Of a stretch of DNA of 64,000 bases, positions 33,491 to 45,304 are shown piece by piece. Under the pieces are notes generated by a model that ran no database searches, was not told the DNA's origin, and saw nothing but the letters and a program-made list of their open reading frames with translations. Where the stretch lies: NCBI GenBank assembly GCA_022747635.1, contig JAKTNV010000001.1, positions 42,925,446 through 42,989,445 on the forward strand, read 5' to 3'. The translations under genes and the position numbers were made by a program. This DNA comes from Hetaerina americana (taxonomy: Eukaryota; Arthropoda; Insecta; Odonata; Calopterygidae). The first letter of the stretch is position 1; each line of letters starts with the position of its first letter.

Positions 33491-33920
33491 GAGACCGGAA
33501 TCCTGTGCGCTGCGACTCCTCATCTACTCAAAAATCTTCCCTCTTCAACAGATTTTCTCTCAATCTAAAACTTCATTCCAATTCTCGTCCCAAGAGAAAT
33601 ACCTCAAGTGAAACCTTCTTTCCCTTCACTCCTTTTATTCTTTCGCTTTCCATCTACCCTCTCGCTTCCTCGACCTTATCATGCCCCACCCTATCCCTCT
33701 ATCCTACTCTCATTCGCTCACCTATTCACTCATTTCCATCCCACAATGATTCCCCTTCCTCCAGTTTTCCTTACAGATCGCTTTAATCTCCTTACATCTA
33801 AGATAATTATCTTCCTTACTCCGCTCTATCCATGCCCACGATCCTATCGCGAAAGAAATCCTCCCCAACTTTCTTTCTTCCCATCCCCGTTCATCAGATC
33901 CCCCTTATTTCTTCATCGGA
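33490..33920. other. Pyrimidine-rich tract
   Basis: The plus strand is strongly C/T-biased for about 400 bp, giving overlapping Ser/Pro/Phe-rich frames (139 and 110 codons) in two phases. That is expected of composition, not of a gene. Possible triplex-forming DNA. Confidence 0.6.
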
Positions 33921-33924
33921 GTTC

Positions 33925-35340
33925 TTATGAAAAATCTTAATTAATAGATCTATAACTAAATATGAAATTTGAAACTTCAAATCTCAACCGTTACAATTCG
34001 TCAATTAAATAAATGAATACTTAAAACTGTTTTATAACAGGTAACTTATGCCAAAATAGTATCACAATATAATTATTACAAATCCCACCTATGATTTAAT
34101 ATTTTTAAATCAGTAACAACTAATAACTGAAATGCACTTCACCGCCATTAGTAAGTGTTTTTCATGCTAGACACTTAAACTATTACGTTAGGAAATATAC
34201 CGACAAAAAAAATTCCTCTTGTATTAGGCCCTGTTAAATAATGTGTCACTAACTCCAATTGATAGTCATTGTAACGTTAACGTAACATGAAGATTACCAA
34301 CAAAACCTATTTTATAAACGAGTAAGATTACTCAGTAGGGAATGTAAACATTGCAACTATTTTTGAGCTATTTAATAGTTATTTTTTAACTTGACTAGTA
34401 GTCATAAAACTAATTTTTGAACATAATCAAAGGTTAAATTTAACCTTCAGTTTCACGAGACATTAGAAAACCTGTTCTCAATATCGCTAGATGTGCACGG
34501 CGCTCAACATAGTGATAATTCGTAAACAAAATCAAATCATGTTTACTGCTTATAATGGTTACACAAAGGATAGATTTTAATTTTTACGCCATTGATACTG
34601 ACAAGTCTTCACAATAAAAGATAACTGGATGACAAGCGTTTGAGCCATTTGAACGAGGGAGAGAAGTAGAGCCGTAACAGCACCTGCAATTTATCATAAT
34701 ACCGTACGCACAACTGTTATGTATAGTGTGTTGCCTAAATATACGGGGTTTACTAGACTGCCAGCTGAGATTTTTCCGTCTACTTTCAAATTTATATATG
34801 TATACTATCCCTGCCCTCCGATGGTTTTTGGACTCACCTGGAGAACATTATTACTTCTTCAATGACCATTTTTTTAAATTTAAGATTATTACCATTCCTT
34901 CAAAGTTTTATATCAATCAAAATGGAGGTTCCGAAATGTCAAGTTTCGTAATAAATCTTTACGGAGGTTGTGCACCTCTTTTGACTTTAATTATGTTTAT
35001 GATTCAATTCCATTATCATTAGTCTATTGCGCCCGATGATTGAAGACTTGGCAACACTATTTCGCTCAATAGAATTCTGAACCCCAACCCAGCCACATGA
35101 TACAGTCCCGATGCACCGATTCACAGGGACACTACTAACGCCACAGTGACAAGAGCGAATTTTGTCGCTGACATGTTTCTATGTATAAGACGTCATTGCC
35201 ACGGAGAAGCAGAGTTTTTCCCCTTTTTCGAACTATTAAATGAGGATAATTTGTCAAATCTGGAAAATTCCAAGATTAAAGGTAATGATTCCACAGCCTC
35301 TAGAAATATTTAGCAGTAGTGTTTAGGGGAGGCAGCCGAC
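33925..35340. other. AT-rich, nothing recognised
   Basis: No motif-bearing frame. Confidence 0.5.
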
Positions 35341-35344
35341 AGCT

Positions 35345-35622
35345 AAGGTTATTTGCATCATAGGGGATGGATGAGAAAGGATGAATGGTTGAGAGAAACC
35401 CGGCGTCGGGATTAGCCTACTCTTAACGAAAGACGCCAAGCGATCCTCGACCCAACTTCCCATCCGACGGACAGCGTACTCACTCAAAGTGCTCTCCAAA
35501 AGGCACATGAATAAGGGATCGGGATACTGCTGAAAATACCTGCCTCTTCCGTGATTCAAACCCAGGCCCTCCGGGTGGGAAGCCAGTATGTTAGCCACCG
35601 TTGCATCCCAATCCCTGCTGGA
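35345..35622 (-). mobile_element. SINE-B, tRNA-derived, minus strand
   Basis: Minus strand 5' part: ACGGTGGCTAACATACTGGC (A-box-like), then CCGGAGGGCCTGGGTTTGAATC (about 35580-35555), a good B-box region. The body ends with CTTGGCGTC-TTCGTTAAGAGTAGGCTAAT. The tail is shared with 49.63-49.69 kb. Confidence 0.75.
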
Positions 35623-35624
35623 AA

Positions 35625-38600
35625 TACGTTAGTTTCCTGAGAGTTAAAGGTGTAAAAAGCATGGTGGTTTCTTCCTTTGTGATAAAGCGCTAATATAAAA
35701 TTAGCAAGTCTAAAATGGAAAAATCGTATTATGGAATTTAAATTTTTCTTTTTGTATAAAAACAAACTACAGCTTTACTAGAATTATCTAAATAGCATTA
35801 CACGCTTGCAAAGCACATCCGAACGAAGTAGTGTTTTCTTTCAATTATCATCGCAGGAGATGTAGTGTTTTTAGGCTACAGAAAGATAGCCTTGGAATAA
35901 GGAGCTACTTAGCTGCAATTAACCTTAGGTTATCTCAGGAGGAAATGCACTCAACTGAATGGATAATAGTGGAAGGATAGAATAAAAGGATACTTTGAGT
36001 CAGGGGATGCACGGAAATAGCCAAAGGCAAATGAATCATGGAGAATTAGCTGATTTTTAGCAGAAGAATAGCATGAGAGTATTGGTTTGGCTGACTAACT
36101 CTAGTGCGTTGGCTATTTATTTTTCTTTTTGCAGGCAATAAAATTTCTCATGGTGAGATGTTTCAACTTGAAAAATGATACTGACAGAGACAACAGATCA
36201 TATTGTTCAACTACTCCACTTCCATGCAGTCCCGGGTCAGTGCTTCGAAAGAAACGAGGAAAAAAACGGATGGTTTTCTCTAGCTGCATGGGACATTGCT
36301 AAGGTCAGTCATTGCAAAGTAACTCGTGGACGTTATGACCAGAAAGTCCAAGCCGCAACAAAGAGGACCTGGTCATTAGTGGAACATCACTTGAGCAAGA
36401 AAGAAGAAAAATAGGAGATAAAAGCCTGCGGATGGGATTTATTGGAAGCAAGTAATATATTAAGACCAATCAATTTGCGAAAATTGATCCGATAAGTGCT
36501 CTTCCCTGACCCACAAAACACTGGAATTAAGCCCTTGATCACTAAACATGAATTTTTAAATCGATTTATACTATGCTCATCTTCATTTTAGGTTTACTTT
36601 TCTCGTTAACGGTATATGCAAAAACGTGGAAACTCACTAATACTGAGGTGATTATCCACGTCCATAGTGACAATTTGCATCGCGTCATTATTCGGCGCTC
36701 CCCGTACCTCATCTATCCTTCCTCCCTCAAGAATATAATGTTTTTCGAGTTTCATTATTTGTTCTTGATCTAATGACTTAACATCATACAGACAGGGTAA
36801 TAGCAAAAATAATTTCCTGAATGAACTTGTCATTTGTGTCAGGTATTTGTTTACCCTTCGTATTCTTTGATCCTCCTCCTCCAGAGGAATAGAATCAAAA
36901 TTATACTCATGCCTTAAAAACTCACAAATGTACTCGGGGAGGACAGAAAAATGTACCTAGACTAATAGAAAATAGGTCTACTTTTTTATGTAAAATTTAA
37001 AAGATAATCTGAATTTTATTTAGTACATACCTTTCCGCAACTTTATAGCTATAGTCCATAAGAATTGAATTTTTTAAATTATGGACCTCACAAATATTCC
37101 ACTTGGGTTTCATTATGAAACCACTTGTTAAACCCAAATTCATTGGAATGTGTTAGGTAAGCAAACACCGCATGTTTTTCAGTACTAATTAAATTTCACA
37201 ATCTTTGGACCTTTGTATAATTATTAATTAAGCTGTTGCCGTACTACTGTGTTTCTTTTTATACAAAAAAGGAATAACAAACCCAAACCATTTTTCCTAG
37301 AAAAAACTTCTACAGGTAGAAGAATCTATGGCGACGGCTGTGGAAATGATACATTATTTTAAGACACTACTATCCTCCCCAACCTATTCACCCAGGTCCT
37401 TGCCATGTTTCACCCAATGGCTCAACCGCTACTACCCCTCCTCATTTCACCTCCACTTACCGTTCCCCAGTTTACCTCTCCAATCCCCACATTTCGAACC
37501 ATAATTGTATATTTATATCCTCTGTATTGCCCATTATGTTATATGATGATGTTGTCTCGCAATGAAATCATGGCTTCTAGTGGAGTTGGTCTCCCTTCAT
37601 TTATGCCTGATTAATTATTTTTTGACGTTCTATATCCTAAAGGTGAAATATCTAATATAATCCTCCATTGGAACACCTAATCACTACTATGAAGTTTACC
37701 CCGAAAGGCTTATTAGCACCAACTTTATTGGATGTATTACGTTAACTAAGAAAATAAGATAGCAGATTAGTTATAAACCTAATGAAGCAATAGGAATTAC
37801 GCAATGCTTACTCTTGAAAAGATTTCATTATTACCTGGAATAAAATGTTACCCCTCAAAATCAACAATCTCAAAAGCTACATTGATTTCCAATTTTATTC
37901 TTGGTTAGTAAATAATAACCGCTGTAGAGGTTAAAGGGAGCACGCTAGACTAGCAGTTTCAACTAATCCATGGTGTAATATACCGTGAATTCTATTTCAT
38001 ATATGGTCTTTCTTTCAACTTAAATTAAAGGAAGCGTGAATAGTCTTGGAAGAACAAAAGGATTCGTTTTGGCTATTTTTGGGATAGAAACCAATGATTA
38101 ATTGCTTTTTTTGCACGATCATTCAACGGAAAATTCTTCATTTTCACATTTTTCTACTTTTTAGAGGTTCTCAATTTTGTTAATAGACAATCTCATAGAT
38201 AATTTAATAATAAATAGCACGACTAAATTCATCAGCGGTGGGGAGAGATGTGCGGATATCCGCTGATGTAAACTCAATACAAACTCATAATATTAATCAT
38301 CAGTGCAAAAATGTTCTCCATAAATTTCATACATTTTCAAATACAAGATATATGAAGTCTTCCATTCACTAATGCAAATGAGAAAAAATGTCTGACAATG
38401 GGATGGCATTACTTCCACGGCTCTCATAACTTAGATGAAATGAAAAAAACGTTAACCATGGGAAAAGCATCAACAAATATTTTTCTAATTCAATTTTGAA
38501 ACGTTTTCTGCGAGCATTACGTCACCGCTATAAATGGATTCATACGAAAACTTAGGGAGTCAGAAATGCTACAAGTGAAAAGACTGACTCAAGACTAAGT

Positions 38601-39900
38601 GAATGAACGCAACGTACCACTCCGCTTCTAAATTTGACTCGTGGGCGTTTATGTGCCCCGGAGGAAGGAAAAATGATATACTTTTCTTCTTACGATTCTT
38701 CCTGCACGCCGTTTTCTTTTTTTTTCAAATGTTCTGACATCCCACGCCAGCTAATTCAAAACGAAAGCATCCCCAGAGTATCCTGGCTCCCACGCATCTT
38801 ACCCGGATCCGTTACATCTCATTACACAGAAGCTGGTTTCCTCCAATTGCTCACCCTTTGAGTAAAAGAAGAATGATTTGATGTTATTTTCCATTCTTTA
38901 TTCTGCAAATCAGCTTTATCAAAAATTTATTGCATTCATCATATTCAAATGTTTTACGAATTTATAATAAAAATATTTTAAACGAAGTGTACTATAAAAT
39001 TGGTATTGATGAATATCTACTATGTTATAGGTATTTACCATGCTATTTAGTTTTATTCCCCTACTTTGCACGGCTAACTTTCAAAATAGCTTTCTGATAA
39101 CTTCAATATTCATAATATTCTTGGATTTTTAACAGTAGAATCCCGTTGAATGAACAATTAAGCTCTGTTTAGTTTTAGAATCACGTATATAATTTCAGTT
39201 ATGACCAAAATAAAAAATATATACCTAGCTTAAAAGAACAAGTTTCGACATTTTAAATATCTAAATGCAATAATAACACCCCATTAGTGTTTGGCAAAAT
39301 TGATGCAACAGTAATGGACATTTATTTTCTATAATGATTTACCGAGCTAAAATGAAGTCAATTACGGGGATTTTAAACGTAGCATAAGCCAAATGGTAAA
39401 AATTCTTGAAATTGATTGTAAATATAATGTGAATCCAAAAAAATGCCTACATTTATGTATATTAAATGCCTGTATTAATGTAATTCTAATCAAATAATTT
39501 AACTTGATCGCTTTTTCATATGTCAAGTGGAACAAAAAAACCATCCATGTAATTTAACAATTAAAAAGGTGAAAGAGTATATATTCTGAAATTGACACTC
39601 TTTTTTCATTAGATATTTCATTCCATTAAGAGCCATGGACAAATTTTGTATTCAATAGATACAAAAAGCAAAAACCAAAATTATTTTTCTTTTACAAATA
39701 GAAATATGTGGAGGGGAAGAGTGGCAGTGAGGAGATTAGCAGTGGTATAAAACAATAACTAAGGAAGAAGATGAAAAATTAGGCGATAGAAAGAATACTA
39801 CTAGTTGAGATAAAAGTAAAACGAACGTCCTCGGTTCTAATTCAGAAATATGAGTATATGCCGAAAAGTAATCAAAGACGGGAAAATGTATTATAACTAA
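35625..39900. other. AT-rich, nothing recognised
   Basis: Frames up to 79 codons (36175-36414) without motifs. No repeats that I could match within the window. Confidence 0.5.
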
Positions 39901-40029
39901 AAATTCGATTTAAAACCCGAACAGACACATGAAAAATACCAGGAGTTATAAGTTATGAGGCATTCTGGTTATGCATAGATTTAGAAACAACCTAAACAAT
40001 TGACATAGTTCCCTTGGAATCGATAAGAG

Positions 40030-41900
40030 TTTAGATCACAGTTCAGAGCTCTTGAAATATTATATCAAATTCAAGAAGATAAAATAGGTAAAAGGCTAAT
40101 TAAATGGCATATCGAAGGTTTAACTGTGAAAAAAATTAAGCAATTACGGGAAGTCGATGGTTGCAATAGAAGAAAGATAGGAATTTCTTACAAATGTAAT
40201 TAGGAAAGGCGCAAATGAAACGAGAGGAACAGTAAGCAGGAAAAGAGTCGAGAATTCTTGGATTAAAGAAGAGATATTTGAAAGCTTAATTGGAGAAGGC
40301 AATGTAAAAACGTATACAATATTAAAAACAACGGAGGTACGAAAATAAAAAAGTATAACTAAATGCGCGAAATCGTCAGGCGGTGCGGAATAAACGTGTA
40401 AAAAGTAGAGTGAAGACGTGAAAAGTTAATAACGGGGGTGATGGATACACTTTACAACAAATCGAAACAGCTACCACGCAGTAACAAAGGAAAATCCATT
40501 CACACTACAAAAGATAGGACAGGAAAAGTGTCAATAGAAGTAGAGTAAATTTCGGGCATAAGGGAAGACCTAAATTTACATACAATGAAGACCTATATTT
40601 AAAAGATATTGGTCATAATTCTTATTAGATCAGTGATTTTAGATATAGAATAATAATATAAAATCGATGGTAGAGCTTAGATCCAGGCACAATTGATATC
40701 AAGATAGAGGAAGCATAAATGTATAAATACGGAGAAGGAAGAGTTAACACGGGTTCCTTCGAAGCATTATTGAGAGAGGACTTTGGCTAGAAGACTTCGT
40801 TAGACAAGCATAGTACCCATCCTATTAAATAAAAAAGTGCAGCAAAAGGCAGTAGGAGTAGAACTTTGATTTCACCCGCATAAATGTAGTTCATAAAATC
40901 ATCGAGAAATGGATGACAGGACTAATGATTACTCAATAGCAAATCAGGTTAGGTTTAGAAAGGAGGTGACTACACCTATATGCATTAATGTAATGAAATC
41001 ACTAGCAGAAAGGATGTACTTTCATCCATCGTGAATTTTGAAAAATAGTTGTCAGGATAAATATGGTTTATTTGATGAATGATTTGCAGAAGATGGGAAC
41101 ATACTGAAGGGATAGGCGATTTGTCCGAAATCTTTACATGTGTCAGACTGCATAAGTGATGATAGCGTATGTAGTTGGAATGGGCAGTTTCAGCCAGTGG
41201 TAAAAGATGGGACTGTTAAATCTTAACTTCACTAATGTTGAGGGAGAATCAATAAAATCAGTTTTGCGGATTATCAAGATTTAGATAGCCAGTCAGCCGA
41301 GATATTGCAATTTATTGCTGAGCATATGAAATAATCAGACTGATAGGTTTGGAATGAAAATCGATTAGAAAAAAAGTAGTTCTCCTGGCATTAGAAGGCT
41401 AAGCTAAACGTTAAAGTTCGGGGACATAAACTAGTCCAGGTATACCACTGTTTGCGAAGAAAATGGGCAGAGTAATAAGGGCATTTGAAAAAAAATGTGG
41501 AAAATATAAAAGCTTCTGCAAGGAGGAGTGAGTTGATGAAGATTGTCTTGAGCAAAGATTAAAAGAAAATACTAGTGAAAAATTTACTAGCCTAAATGGC
41601 TGGGAAACTCGGTTGATGAGGCAAGAGGAGGATCGTAGACTGAAGGCTTTTGAGATTTAGGCGTGGAATATGATTACAATAGTGTAATGGACGGAGAGAA
41701 AAATGAATTAGGAAGCTCTAGGGTTGGTAGAAGCGGAGATAAAGTTCTTGGGAGAAAGAAAAAGCCAGAAAAAGCTGTTGTAGAGCATATTGCTCCGCAA
41801 TGGAGGGGAGAATGTTGGTTAAACGGGATGGAGGCAGAAAAAATATGCTGGGCGGAATGGATATAGGCAGGATATATATGGAGTTGAAGAATAATTTACA
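40030..41900 (+). mobile_element. Heavily decayed RTE/CR1-like LINE, plus strand
   Basis: Purine-rich plus strand. Pieces appear in the correct order across all frames. Linker: GTVSRKRVENSWIKEEIFES, about 40225-40285. RT palm pieces: ANQVRFRKEV about 40940-40970, DRRFVRNLYMCQTA about 41115-41155. Then FGMKID-KKS about 41348-41375, VRGHKLVQVYHC about 41415-41450, ARRSELMKIVLSKD about 41522-41562, RRLKAFEI-AW about 41636-41670 and WTERKMNEEALGLV about 41690-41730. An 'MRGE-LLN-I-G' type end follows near 41800-41840. Dozens of stops and frameshifts make it one of the oldest elements here. Confidence 0.75.
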
Positions 41901-41904
41901 GTAA

Positions 41905-42590
41905 TGTAGGTTGTAGAGTTATTATTTTGTACCATGCCATGTGGGGAATTGAACTATAGAATTTTTTGGTAGTGATCCATCAAAAACCTGCCTTCTCTGG
42001 TACACTATTCCATATAATAAATAGAAAATATAAAAACATTTTCTTTTTTATTACTTTTTTCATTACTTCGGGCGTCATTTAGGAGATACAAAGTACAATG
42101 CGGAAAAATGAAAAAAAAGATCGATCAAAAGTTCTAGAGCTAAGGATATGTTTCCAGACGGATAAGACTGCTTTTATAAAAATAAGACTGCTTTTTTCTC
42201 CAATTTATGTGCTCCAACGTACGATTATAATATGATTTCCTCCCGAACAAAAGAAAACGAACAAACGTTTTATCTTTGCTTAAAAACTAAAATTCACTCA
42301 ATGATCTATTTTTATCTAAATATTTTGACTAGTTGCACGGGTTCTTTATTGAATTAAGCCTGGTCCTGATTTAACGTCTTCTTCTTTTCTAAGAGCCCAT
42401 TTCAAGCCGTTGAAACATTAGAGAGAAAAGGTTGGCATTGATGGGTTTATGGAGCTTCTGCGTAATCAGAAAAGTGTTAGTTCCATATTTCTCGTCCGAT
42501 TAAGGTCGTACACTCAGAGATAATGAGCTGTCTTCAGTAATCACGATCCATTATACAAATTTATCTCTTGTAGGCTTGTGCTTATGCTTC
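41905..42590. other. AT-rich, nothing recognised
   Basis: A 14-bp direct repeat (AATAAGACTGCTTTT, 42162-42195) is the only structure seen. Confidence 0.5.
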
Positions 42591-43980
42591 CGGAAAGAGA
42601 CTTAGCCAGGCCGCGTTCACCCCGTCCGCCTGAATCCTACGTCCTTCGTTACATCGGAAGTAATGTCTAATTTCTCTCTCCCCCCCGTGGATACTGGCAG
42701 ATGACATGAGCTTCAATACCCTTACACTCCTAGGAGGTTCTAGCAGGCCCGATGGTGCGTATGAAATATTCGGAATGTTTATACGGGGAAGTCCATAAAT
42801 TCCTCGAACTTTCCTTTGCTAAGTGAAGAATGTTCCGAACTCCTGGTCACCTCATAGAAGTCCATCTCGACGCCAAATCTCTCGGTCCGACGATACCATT
42901 CAAGCGTTTTCTTTCGAAGGTTGCGATTCAACCGCGGTGATAGCTGGTAACCATGCCAGGTAAAGTTTTATAAGCGTACAACGTTTATATAAAAAGTATC
43001 GGTAGCAATTTTTCCTGATTTGTGTGCGTAGAGTCCTGAATTCAAACCGTCGGTTAAGTGGACGCCTGATTGTAGATCGTAATGGCATTGATAAGTTGAC
43101 AGTACACGACCTTATCACTGAAAATTTGGCGATGCCAAAGATCTGCGCTTAACTCGTCCCGAAGGTCTTGACGAATGACAAAGAACAGAGTCGAGTGATC
43201 TGCTTGTGGAGACCTGTGACGGCACCGCGACGATTTCCAATTCCCTTACAGTCCCAACTTGGTATCAAAACACTATTTCCTTTTCCCAAATGTGAAATTT
43301 TCCCTTAAAAGAGCCCACCATGAGACCCTATGTGGCGTGAAAGAAGTTTGCACGCATACTCTAAATGTCCTTTTGGAATCCTCCTACCTGGGAGTCTTCG
43401 AGTCGTGGAAAAGCCGCTGGCAAAACTGAGTCAACAATCAACGGATACTTCAAACCATGTACGAGATAATCGAAAAATTGAACTTAAGCTGCGTAGATTT
43501 TCGGCAAAAACGCTGCGATTGTTGAAATGCTGTCAGATTAGTTATCTTTCCGGGGGCCTTCTAGATAAAACTCTCAGGGTGCCAGTTAGATTAAGCCAGG
43601 CAACCAGTGTAACGCCGCGAGTTGTCATCTCCCTATCTGCTGTATATTTACTTATGTGAGCAGCGCCATCCTTCCCGCCTTTGGCCGGTCACCGCCCTCT
43701 CAGTCTCCCCTCCCACCCGTCGAGACTGAAGAGTTCATCTTGTCTCTGCTACTGCCGCTGTGTCCTGACCTTGGGGGAAAGAACACCCATGCTAACGTTA
43801 ATTATCATGCCTTCGTCGCGATTAAAATCTCCATTGCCTCGCGTATCAAGCAAGGAGAATCCAGTCGAGAGGAAAAAGGTACCCGGAAAAAATATAGCAA
43901 GAAAAGTTGACAGAAATAGCAATAAAAACCTAGAAATTCGTCACGATGACGCAGTCCATGAACTAGTAAACTCGAGATAA
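42590..43980. other. Moderately GC-rich island with unassigned frames
   Basis: Frames of 72 codons (minus, 42900-43118), 109 codons (plus, 43330-43659) and 84-99 codons (plus, 43656-43980). None shows a domain I recognise. Composition differs from the AT-rich flanks; it could be an old repeat or an exon-bearing island. Confidence 0.35.
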
Positions 43981-43984
43981 CTCC

Positions 43985-44440
43985 TAGTTTCCAAATACTC
44001 GACTAGCATAATCGCTGTTCATGGTCCCGATACTAATGTTATGATCCTACTCTCCTTCACGGAATTTACGTCAAATAAAAGACAAATCGAACCTCAAAAG
44101 TAGTCACTGCGGTTGAAGATCTATTTTTGCGACAATCCATCAAACCTAACCTACACATGAAAACTCATTGCAATATAACAAATGATATTATCACGTATGC
44201 CAATGAAGGAAATCCAATTGTTGCTCACTTCCTTTGCTAAAGTAATTCTTGTGACGAAATCAGTAATTACTGCAAGTTATTCATTACTATAGTACCAAGC
44301 AGGTCAGGCTACCTGACGATGATGTAATTACATTGAAATCAGTCGCATTAATAAATTTTATTTTGTGGAAAATATTGCCAAATTTGAATTTATAATTAAT
44401 CATGGTATTCCACCATATCACGCCTGAAATGTCTCTTTTT
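43985..44440. other. AT-rich, nothing recognised
   Basis: No motif-bearing frame. Confidence 0.5.
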
Positions 44441-44619
44441 ATACAGAATGAAAAGATAAAAAATTATGAAGATACTTTGTTGACAAAAAATGGGTAGTTA
44501 ACCGGCATTGAAGAAAATGCCAAGCAAGTTCTCAGGTGAAGCTTGAGGAATACTCAAAAATCAAAATACCTGGAATATTATATTAGCCTGGAATTTTATC
44601 ACTAAACTTATACTGAATA

Positions 44620-45110
44620 CGAGCCAAAATATTTAAAACCACTTGCTGCAAAGACGATTGAGACAGATGCAAGCAGTTAGGGGATACATTGAGGCATTAT
44701 AAGAAAACAACACTGGGCTCTTAGTGAGTTTAACACCTGGAAAAAGCAATGTAAATAAATGGGTATTCAGAGTCAAGAAATATAAGGAAGAAGAAGTGCA
44801 AAAATTTGAATCAAGGCTGGGATTGAAAGGATATATATGTACTTAGAAGCTAGGGTTGATTACATATAACTTCATGCACGCAATGGCAAGGTTGATAGCA
44901 ATTAGGAATTCTCAAAGAGTATTCAACAAATGGTCATTTGATAGAAAGAATTCTATTCTACAATGGTAAAATAATAATTATCAATGAAACAACCATGGGG
45001 ACTTGGTGCAGACCTACAAGTCATTTGTAAATTGAATAGGAATTTATACATTTTGAAACATGCACCCAGGGAATGGAATCATAAGCTTATTTATTTCTTT
45101 AATAACTTTA
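44620..45110 (+). mobile_element. Ty1/copia retrotransposon reverse transcriptase relic
   Basis: Plus-strand reading with frame changes gives the start of a copia-type RT: QAVRGYIEAL-ENNTGLLVSL, then KWVFRVKKYKEEEVQKFESRL-LKGY (about 44757-44840). MARLIAIRNSQRVFNKW (about 44880-44935) corresponds to the VA-LTTIRxLLA block. MKQPWGLGADLQVICKLNRN continuing LYILKHAPREWNHKL (about 44985-45085) corresponds to MxQPxGF...VCKLxKSLYGLKQAPRxWNxKL. No LTRs, protease or integrase are visible and the YVDD box is not reached. A dead fragment. Confidence 0.8.
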
Positions 45111-45111
45111 T

Positions 45112-45300
45112 TGTAGTAAGATTGAGACTTTAGAGACCCTTCTTCCATCTAACCCATAAGAATTACATTTAAGGCAATTAAAACACCCAAGCCCTAACTA
45201 GAGGAAAACCCACCTAGGTGGGAGTTCAACCCATGACATCTGTGTTGGCAGGTGAGGACATTACCCTCTTTCCACTGAAGCTTACGGGGTAATATCCTTG
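45112..45300 (-). mobile_element. SINE-C, tRNA-derived, minus strand
   Basis: Minus strand: GTAAGCTTCAGTGGAAAGAGG (A-box-like), CCTCACCTGCCAACACAG (anticodon-arm-like) and GGGTTGAACTCCCACC (B-box-like, about 45220-45235), then a body ending ACAATAAAGTTATTAAAG. It lies immediately 3' of the copia relic. Only one copy is seen in the window. Confidence 0.65.
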
Positions 45301-45304
45301 ACTG

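Noticed and set aside
33367..33940. Two overlapping frames (139 and 110 codons) as a proline/serine-rich gene
   Set aside because: Both phases are open because the strand is almost pure pyrimidine; no motif supports either.
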